This document shows, in pieces, positions 14,676-20,844 of a stretch of DNA of 53,969 nucleotides. Under the pieces are notes generated by a model. It saw only the letters and a program-made list of their open reading frames with translations. It had not been told where the DNA came from and searched no databases. Both the position numbers and the translations under genes were made by a program. The first letter of the stretch is position 1. Every line of letters starts with the position of its first letter. The DNA lies in the NCBI GenBank assembly GCA_017461445.1, contig JAFTXW010000029.1, positions 1 to 53,969 on the forward strand, written 5' to 3'. The DNA is from Oscillospiraceae bacterium (GTDB taxonomy: Bacteria; Bacillota; Clostridia; Oscillospirales; Oscillospiraceae).

Positions 14676-15773
14676 TTACTGCGCTGCCTTCTGAATCAGA
14701 GCCTGGAAACCGCCGATGGCGATGGTGACGGAGGCAGCCAGATCGGCATCCGTAGGCTTGGTGCTCTCGTTGACAGCAATGCCCATGACCTCGTCCACGG
14801 TCTTGCCGGTGACATAGGAAGCGAAGGAAGCTGCCTGCTCATTCCACTCAGCAACAGCACCTCCCCAGGCCTTCATGCCGTAGCCCTCCCCCAGCTCGTT
14901 CTTGGTGGCAACGGGAGCGGAAACATCAGAGGTGATGGTGCCCGCAGTGTCGAAGGAGACCTTGGCCTGGACAGCGTCGATGACGCAGGAGGTGATGGTA
15001 TCGCCGTTCATGGTCAGGGCGGTAACGGTGGCATCCAGCTGAGCGGTGCCATCCCCCTCGTCGGAAGCGGAAGCACTGCTGTCAATGCCGGTAACGGTTG
15101 CCAGCTTCAGGGCATCGCCAGCCTGCGCACCCAGGTGCTGGGCGTTGGCAGCGGCGGCCTCAATGGCGGAAACATAGCCGCCCAGGTAAATGGTAGCGGA
15201 GGATGCCAGGTCAGTGCCCTCGGGAGCATAGCCAGTCTCGTCCACGGCAACACCCCGCAGCTCGTTGGCATTCTTGCCGATGACGAAGGAAGCCAGTGCG
15301 GCAGCCTGGGCATCCCACTCGGCGACAGCTCCGGCCAGGGCAACCATGCCGTAGTTCTCGCCCAGCTCGTTCTTGGTCTGGGGCGCGGCAGTCAGGTCGG
15401 AAACGATGGCACCGGATGCGTCAAACTGGACGGAAGCGGAAATGCCGTCGATAATGCAGTCCTGGATCACGCCGTTATCGTCCACCAGGACGGCCACCAT
15501 GGTCACATCATACTTTGCCTCGCCGTTCTCCTCTTCGGCGGCGGATTTGCTGTCGGAAATGCCGGTGGAGATGTACAGGCCAGTCTTCAGGGCACCTTCC
15601 GCGGGTGCGGGTGCCTCGGTAGGAACAGGTACGGTGGTGGGCTCCTGCACCGTCACATCGTGGCTGCCGGTGGGGCAGGTGCAGTCGCTGTAATACACAA
15701 CGGGGGTACCGGCGCAGCCTGCCAGCAGGCCGGCGACCAGCAGCAGGGACAGGAAAATCGCGTACTTTTTCAT
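14676..15773 (-). CDS. lipoprotein with two tandem copies of a ~130-residue domain
   Basis: A 365-residue lipoprotein (LLAGC lipobox, Cys20). Two internal copies start around residues 65 and 220. Each contains a strand pair (VTMVAVLVDDNG / VTALTMNGD), an xxSVQFDASGAI-like segment, TKNELGxxYGM, a W-x2-QA helix, FVIGK/YVTGK, and a closing DLAxSxTIxxGG(Y/F) block. The arrangement recalls FMN_bind lipoproteins of flavin electron-transfer systems. The usual SGAT threonine is replaced by SSAT in copy 1 and SVT in copy 2, so flavinylation is only a hypothesis. First gene of the apbE-rnfCDG operon, with GGAGG seven to eight bases from the start. Confidence 0.8.
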   Translation of the reverse strand: MKKYAIFLSLLLVAGLLAGCAGTPVVYYSDCTCPTGSHDVTVQEPTTVPVPTEAPAPAEGALKTGLYISTGISDSKSAAEEENGEAKYDVTMVAVLVDDNGVIQDCIIDGISASVQFDASGAIVSDLTAAPQTKNELGENYGMVALAGAVAEWDAQAAALASFVIGKNANELRGVAVDETGYAPEGTDLASSATIYLGGYVSAIEAAAANAQHLGAQAGDALKLATVTGIDSSASASDEGDGTAQLDATVTALTMNGDTITSCVIDAVQAKVSFDTAGTITSDVSAPVATKNELGEGYGMKAWGGAVAEWNEQAASFASYVTGKTVDEVMGIAVNESTKPTDADLAASVTIAIGGFQALIQKAAQ

Positions 15774-15828
15774 GGGTCAAACCTCCATAATAATTTCTTG
15801 TTTCGTGTGAGGAATTTGCGCAAGTATT

Positions 15829-15857
15829 ATACTATCAGTAATTTATGCCGATGTAAA
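15829..15857 (-). promoter_or_regulatory. promoter of the lipoprotein-apbE-rnf operon
   Basis: On the minus strand TTTACA (15857-15852) is followed after 17 bases by TAGTAT (15834-15829); TATAAT overlaps at 15831-15826. The 5' leader is about 45 bases. Confidence 0.6.
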
Positions 15858-15904
15858 GGGTATTTTTTGGTTGGAATAATTTTCTATCGAAACAGAGCGA
15901 AAAA

Positions 15905-15929
15905 TAGGCACGGCGAGGCCGCCGTGCCT
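15905..15929 (-). terminator. terminator of the ZIP transporter gene
   Basis: GGCACGGCG and CGCCGTGCC form a 9-bp GC-rich stem; on the minus strand it is followed by TATTTTT. Confidence 0.85.
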
Positions 15930-15959
15930 TGGTGCAACATATGATTCGGGCAGGCGTTC

Positions 15960-16742
15960 TCAGCTCAGCACCACGTCCAGCACCATCATCAGGGAGAAGC
16001 CAGCTGCGAAGAAGATCGTGCCGATGTTGGAATGCTCTCCTTCGGACATTTCTGGAATCAGCTCTTCCACCACCACATAGAGCATGGCTCCTGCCGCGAA
16101 GCTGAGAAGGTACGGCAATACCGGTACGATCCAGGCCGCCAGCAATATGGTCACAATGGCACCGATGGGTTCAATGACACCGGAGAGGACACCGTAACCA
16201 AAGGCCCTCCCCCGCTTCATACCACCGGATTTGAGAGGCATGGAGATGATGGCTCCCTCAGGAAGATTCTGCAGCGCAATGCCTAAGGACAGGGCCAGAG
16301 CCCCGGCGGCGGAGATGCTTTCGTTGCCCATCATCCAGCCCGCGGCCACAACGCCCACCGCCATCCCCTCAGGCAGGTTGTGCAAAGCCACCGCCAGCAC
16401 CAGCATGGTTGACTTCCCCAGATTGCAGGGCGCGCCCTCGGGGCACTGGCTGTTCATATGCAGATGCGGGATCAGCTTATCCAGCAGCAGGAGAAACAAA
16501 AATCCACCCCATACACCCACAAAAGCAGGCAGACAGGCAAGCTTTCCCATATGCTCCGACTGCTCCATGGCGGGGATGATCAGACTCCAGATAGAGGCTG
16601 CCACCATCACGCCTGCGGCAAAGCCAGTCAGGCTCCGCTGAAGACGGCGGTTCATCTCTCCCTTGAGAAAAAATACGAGAGCGGAACCGATCACCGTTCC
16701 CAGGAACGGCAGAAGGATCGCGCTGATGATCTGTACGCTCAT
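15960..16742 (-). CDS. ZIP-family metal transporter
   Basis: A 260-residue membrane protein of the ZIP family (ZupT/GufA-like), which imports divalent metals such as Zn2+, Mn2+ or Fe2+. About eight helices are visible. The binuclear metal site is recognisable as HNLPEG in helix 4 and QNLPEG in helix 5; the second has Gln for the His seen in many members, which may alter metal preference. A short His/Cys loop (HLHMNSQCPEGAPC) lies between helices 3 and 4. GGGGGC is nine to ten bases from the start. Monocistronic, with its own terminator. Confidence 0.92.
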   Translation of the reverse strand: MSVQIISAILLPFLGTVIGSALVFFLKGEMNRRLQRSLTGFAAGVMVAASIWSLIIPAMEQSEHMGKLACLPAFVGVWGGFLFLLLLDKLIPHLHMNSQCPEGAPCNLGKSTMLVLAVALHNLPEGMAVGVVAAGWMMGNESISAAGALALSLGIALQNLPEGAIISMPLKSGGMKRGRAFGYGVLSGVIEPIGAIVTILLAAWIVPVLPYLLSFAAGAMLYVVVEELIPEMSEGEHSNIGTIFFAAGFSLMMVLDVVLS

Positions 16743-16789
16743 AGAAAAGCCCCCTTTTTGATTTATTCATATTATACGAAAACCGCCAA

Positions 16790-16836
16790 AAGTGTTCCGT
16801 GATTAAGTCACACTTCCGCCGTTTCGATATATATCG
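16790..16836. promoter_or_regulatory. inverted repeats upstream of the ZIP gene
   Basis: AAGTGT (16790-16795) and ACACTT (16810-16815) flank GTGATTAAGTCAC, and a perfect CGATATATATCG palindrome lies at 16825-16836. They sit upstream of a TATAAT-like -10 on the minus strand (16776-16771). A metal-responsive operator is plausible but unproven. Confidence 0.35.
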
Positions 16837-16893
16837 CGCTGGTATCGGGGAATAATGGCAAAATAGTTGCGAATATCCTGTGCAAAATTGCCA

Positions 16894-16923
16894 TTGACAG
16901 ATACGGTCCACATCTACTAAAAT
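16894..16923 (+). promoter_or_regulatory. promoter of glgB
   Basis: TTGACA (16894-16899), 18-base spacer, TAAAAT (16918-16923). A second TATAAT at 16925-16930 may be used with a different -35. Confidence 0.6.
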
Positions 16924-16984
16924 ATATAATATGAAGAAATGTTCTTCGTTTACGAAACAAATCTAAACTTCAGAAGGTGACGTT

Positions 16985-19198
16985 ATGTATCGAATCTTAG
17001 AACTGAACCCCCAGCTGCAGTGCTTCGCGGGCGATATTGACCTGCGGATGTTCCTGTACCGGGCAACCAAGAGCCGCATTCTGGGCGAGGGCCAGACCCT
17101 GAACGACTTTGCCAATGCCCATAACTACTATGGCTTCCACCGCACCGAGACCGGCTGGGTCTACCGTGAGTGGGCCCCCTCTGCCTACCAGCTGTATCTG
17201 GAAGGCGATTTCAACGGCTGGAACCAGACCTCCCATCCCCTGACCCGGACCGGCGACGGCAACTGGGAGCTGTACCTGGAGGGCGAGGACGCCCTGTGGG
17301 ACGGCTGCAAGGTCAAGACCGTTGTGGACGCAAATCTGACCCGCACCGAGCACATACCCCTCTACGCCCGCCGGGTAGTCCAGGACCCCCACACCATCAG
17401 CTTCACCTGCGAGGTGGTGGACGAGCGCAACACCTTCGGCTGGACCGATAAGGACTTCCTGGGCGAGGATTCCCTGTACATCTATGAGGCCCACGTGGGC
17501 ATGGCCCAGGAGGAGGGAAAGGTCGGTTCTTACCGTGAATTTGCCGACTACACCCTGCCCCATGTCAAGGCAGCAGGCTACAATACCATCCAGCTGATGG
17601 CCATTATGGAGCATCCCTACTACGGCTCCTTCGGCTACCAGGTTTCCAATTTCTTTGCCGCCTCCAGCTGGTTTGGCAAGCCCGAAGATCTGAAGTACCT
17701 GGTGAACAAGGCACATGAGATGGGCATCCGGGTGCTGCTGGACGTGGTCCACTCTCACGCTGTCAAGAACACCGCCGAGGGCATCAACATGTTCGACGGC
17801 ACCACCTGGCAGTTCTTCCACGACGGCGACAAGGGCGAGCATCCCGCCTGGGGCACCAAGTGCTTCGACTACGGCAAGACCGGCGTTCTCCACTTCCTGC
17901 TTTCTAACCTGAAGTTCTGGATGACAGAATACCACTTCGACGGCTTCCGCTTCGACGGTGTCACCTCCATGCTGTACCATGACCACGGCCTGGGAACCGA
18001 CTTCAACTCCAACGATAAGTATTTCTCCTACAACACCCACACCGAGGCCATTACCTACCTGCAGCTGGCCAACGAGCTTATCCGCCAGGTGAACCCCAAC
18101 GCCATCACCATCGCCGAGGATATGTCCGGTATGCCCGGCATGTGCCTGCCCATTGAGGACGGCGGCATCGGCTTCGACTACCGGCTGGGCATGGGCCTGC
18201 CCGACATGTGGGTCAAGGCCGTCAAGGGCCAGGACGAGTTCTGGGACATCAACAAGATGTGGGGCGATATGTGCCTGCGCCGCCCCGGCGAGAACACCGT
18301 GGCCTATGTGGAGTCCCACGACCAGGCTCTGGTGGGCGACCAGACCATGATCTTCCGTCTGGCCGGTGCCAACATGTACACCGACATGAACAAGGACTGC
18401 CACAACCCCGTCATTGACCGGGCCATCGCCCTGCACAAGATGATCCGCCTGTTCACCCTGGCGGGCGGCGGTGAGGGCTACCTGAACTTCATGGGCAACG
18501 AATTCGGTCACCCCGAATGGATTGACTTCCCCCGGGAGGGCAACGGCTGGAGCTTCCACTACTGCCGCCGCCAGTGGAGCCTGAAGAACAACCCCGCCCT
18601 GAAGTATGAGTGGCTCAACGACTTCGACCGGGATATGGTTCACCTGACCAAGGAAAACAACATGTTCAAGCAGCGGATGGCTGACCTGATGCTGATGAAG
18701 GCCCCCGAGCAGACCCTGGCCTTCTACCGCAGCGGCCTGATGTTCGTGTTCAACTTCCACTTCCACTACTCCCTGAACAACGTGCTGATCCCTGTCCACC
18801 AGCCCGGCGAGTACACCGTGGTGCTTTCTTCCGACGATCCCAAGTACGGCGGCTTCGGCAATGTGCAGATGATGACCTACCCCACCAAGGAGTTCGACGG
18901 ACGGCACTACATTGAGCTGTACATCCCTGCCCGTACCTGCTTCGTGCTGAAAGAGAAGGTGATTCTCCCCCCTCCTCCCGCGCCTGTGGAAGTGAAGTCT
19001 GAGGAAAAGCCCAAGCGTACCAGAAAGGCCCCCGCCAAGAAGGCAGAGACCACCGCTGAGGACAAGCCCAAGACCACCCGCAGACGCACCACCAAGAAGG
19101 CTGAGGCCGATGCCCCCGCAGAAACCGCTGCCCCCGCCGAGGAGAAGCCCAAGACCACCCGCAAGCGTACCACCAAGAAGGCTGCCGCAGCCGAATAA
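16985..19198 (+). CDS. glgB: 1,4-alpha-glucan branching enzyme with basic C-terminal tail
   Basis: A 737-residue GH13_8-type branching enzyme that forms alpha-1,6 branches in glycogen. The N-terminal CBM48 domain (about 50-150) contains VYREWAPSAYQLYLEGDFNGW. The catalytic barrel has DVVHSH, DGFRFDGV (nucleophile Asp324), AEDMSG (acid/base Glu378) and VESHDQ. The closest style is the eukaryote-like/clostridial group rather than E. coli GlgB. Residues ~672-737 are a Lys/Arg/Ala/Pro/Thr tail with two copies of KPKTTR-x-RTTKKA, resembling histone H1-like tails; this is not part of the family. AGAAGGTGA precedes the start. Monocistronic: no other glycogen gene is next to it. Confidence 0.95.
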   Translation: MYRILELNPQLQCFAGDIDLRMFLYRATKSRILGEGQTLNDFANAHNYYGFHRTETGWVYREWAPSAYQLYLEGDFNGWNQTSHPLTRTGDGNWELYLEGEDALWDGCKVKTVVDANLTRTEHIPLYARRVVQDPHTISFTCEVVDERNTFGWTDKDFLGEDSLYIYEAHVGMAQEEGKVGSYREFADYTLPHVKAAGYNTIQLMAIMEHPYYGSFGYQVSNFFAASSWFGKPEDLKYLVNKAHEMGIRVLLDVVHSHAVKNTAEGINMFDGTTWQFFHDGDKGEHPAWGTKCFDYGKTGVLHFLLSNLKFWMTEYHFDGFRFDGVTSMLYHDHGLGTDFNSNDKYFSYNTHTEAITYLQLANELIRQVNPNAITIAEDMSGMPGMCLPIEDGGIGFDYRLGMGLPDMWVKAVKGQDEFWDINKMWGDMCLRRPGENTVAYVESHDQALVGDQTMIFRLAGANMYTDMNKDCHNPVIDRAIALHKMIRLFTLAGGGEGYLNFMGNEFGHPEWIDFPREGNGWSFHYCRRQWSLKNNPALKYEWLNDFDRDMVHLTKENNMFKQRMADLMLMKAPEQTLAFYRSGLMFVFNFHFHYSLNNVLIPVHQPGEYTVVLSSDDPKYGGFGNVQMMTYPTKEFDGRHYIELYIPARTCFVLKEKVILPPPPAPVEVKSEEKPKRTRKAPAKKAETTAEDKPKTTRRRTTKKAEADAPAETAAPAEEKPKTTRKRTTKKAAAAE

Positions 19199-19210
19199 TC
19201 ACACATCAAA

Positions 19211-19237
19211 ACGGCGTGACCAATTTGGTCACGCCGT
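19211..19237. terminator. terminator after glgB
   Basis: ACGGCGTGACC and GGTCACGCCGT form an 11-bp stem with a five-base loop. The flanks are A-rich before and weakly T-rich after. Confidence 0.65.
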
Positions 19238-19306
19238 TCAAACTGTTAAAAATACGATGTTGACGCACCGGGAGGCCGCAAGAGTTGAATCGTGTGCGCA
19301 TATAGC

Positions 19307-19340
19307 AATGCCGCCTGGGAGAATTTCCGCAGGCGGCATT
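19307..19340 (-). terminator. hairpin at the end of the antiporter gene
   Basis: AATGCCGCCTG and CAGGCGGCATT form an 11-bp stem with a 12-base loop just past the antiporter stop. The T-run is weak on the minus strand, so efficiency is uncertain. Confidence 0.5.
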
Positions 19341-19343
19341 GTG

Positions 19344-20615
19344 TTATTTCGTAGGATTGAGAGTACGTGCACTCTTTCTGCCCTCGGGCTTGATCTCGCC
19401 CACGGCCAGCAGGGAACGCTTGGTCAGTGCGGGGCCAACCAGTTCATAGACCAACACAGCGAACAGCACCACATTCCGGGCCAGCGCGCCATCGGGCAGC
19501 GTTGCGGCAGTCAGGGCCATGCCCAGTGCCACGCCTGCCTGGGGCAGCAGCGTGATGCCCAGGTTATCGGTAATGGGCTTGGGCTGGTTCGTCATACGGC
19601 AGCTGAGGTTAGCACCGAAATACTTACCGGCAGACCGGGCAATAATATAGATCACACCCACCAGAATGGTAACGGGATGGGACAGGATCTCCAGATCCAG
19701 CTCCGCGCCGGACAGGACGAAGAACAGGACATTCACAGGGGTCGTCCAGCTCTCGATACGGTTCATCAGCTCTTCGGAGGTGTCGCAGATGTTACAGAAG
19801 ATGGTTCCGGTCATCATGCACACCAACAGCAGCGAGAAACCACAGTGGATGGGGCCCACCTGGAATTCCAGCATGGAAAGGCCCACGGTCAGCAGCACAA
19901 AGGCCACGGAAATGGTCATACGCTTGCTGCGGGAGTGGAAGAACTGCTCCACCCAGTTCAGGAGCCAGCCCATAGCTGCTCCCAATCCCAGGGACAGAAC
20001 GATCTCTACGATGGGCTCCACCACAACGGCCAGGACACTGACCTGGCCATGGGCCAGGGCGGTGGCGATACCGAAGGACACGGAGAACAGCAGCAGACCT
20101 ACAGCGTCATCGATGGCAACCACCAGCATCAGAAGCCGGGTCAGGGGGCCGTCAGCCTTATACTGGCGGACGACCATCAATGTGGCAGCGGGAGCAGTAG
20201 CGGAAGCAATTGCGCCCAGGGTGATGGCGCAGGGGATGGAGATGATATCCGGTAAGCACAGGCTCAGGACGATCAGCACGATATCCACCACAACGGTGGT
20301 GATCACCGCTTGCAAAATGCCGATGGTGATGGCCTTTGCGCCGGTGGCCTTCAGCTGGCTCAGCCGGAACTCATTGCCGATGGTGAACGCAATAAATCCC
20401 AGAGCCGTCTGGGTGATAATGCTCATGCCCTCCACCTGCTCCAGGCTATTGAAGCCCAGGCCGGGTACATTCAGCGCACCAAGGAAAAAGGGACCCAGCA
20501 GCAAACCTGCAACCAGATAACCGGTGACCGCAGGCAGATGAATCAGCTTGGTAAGACGCGTAAGCATCAGGCCGCCGACCAGTGCCGCGGCAAGACAAAT
20601 CAGATAAGTTTCCAT
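19344..20615 (-). CDS. CPA2-type cation:proton antiporter
   Basis: A 423-residue membrane protein with about 12-13 helices of the KefB/NapA (CPA2) type. Landmarks are LPAVTGYLVAGLLLGP near the N-terminus, TATAPAAT-like SATAPAATLMV at about residue 140 and the ion-binding AIDDAVG at about 165. It exchanges Na+ or K+ for H+. It lacks the TrkA-N or USP domains often fused to KefB and ends in a basic tail. AAGGCGAA is before the start. Single gene flanked by hairpins. Confidence 0.9.
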   Translation of the reverse strand: METYLICLAAALVGGLMLTRLTKLIHLPAVTGYLVAGLLLGPFFLGALNVPGLGFNSLEQVEGMSIITQTALGFIAFTIGNEFRLSQLKATGAKAITIGILQAVITTVVVDIVLIVLSLCLPDIISIPCAITLGAIASATAPAATLMVVRQYKADGPLTRLLMLVVAIDDAVGLLLFSVSFGIATALAHGQVSVLAVVVEPIVEIVLSLGLGAAMGWLLNWVEQFFHSRSKRMTISVAFVLLTVGLSMLEFQVGPIHCGFSLLLVCMMTGTIFCNICDTSEELMNRIESWTTPVNVLFFVLSGAELDLEILSHPVTILVGVIYIIARSAGKYFGANLSCRMTNQPKPITDNLGITLLPQAGVALGMALTAATLPDGALARNVVLFAVLVYELVGPALTKRSLLAVGEIKPEGRKSARTLNPTK

Positions 20616-20773
20616 AAGGAAATTCGCCTTCTTCTTTCAATTTTATTTGGTCTGCCGTATTCTAGCACCGCCGCATTCTCATTTCAAGCGCAATTCCCCA
20701 CAAAGTTTTTCCTTTTTATGGAATCAATTTCTCCATTTTGCCTGAGCACTGCATCTTCCAGGCCTAAAAAGAG

Positions 20774-20805
20774 GCTCCCCACCTCATGCGCGTAAGGTGG
20801 GGAGC
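20774..20805 (-). terminator. terminator of the GH3 gene
   Basis: GCTCCCCACCT and AGGTGGGGAGC form an 11-bp stem with a ten-base loop, followed on the minus strand by CTCTTTTT. Confidence 0.85.
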
Positions 20806-20844
20806 GAAAAAGAAAGGAGAAAAAGTCAGGTTATACCGCAGGAT

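Noticed and set aside
15905-15929. Riboswitch in front of the lipoprotein operon
   Set aside because: It is a simple GC hairpin with T-run serving the ZIP gene on the same strand, located upstream of the operon promoter.
16997-18907. Minus-strand open frame of 636 codons opposite glgB
   Set aside because: It is antisense to a clearly functional enzyme, with Val/Gly/His-rich composition that results from GC-rich third positions; no ribosome site or family.
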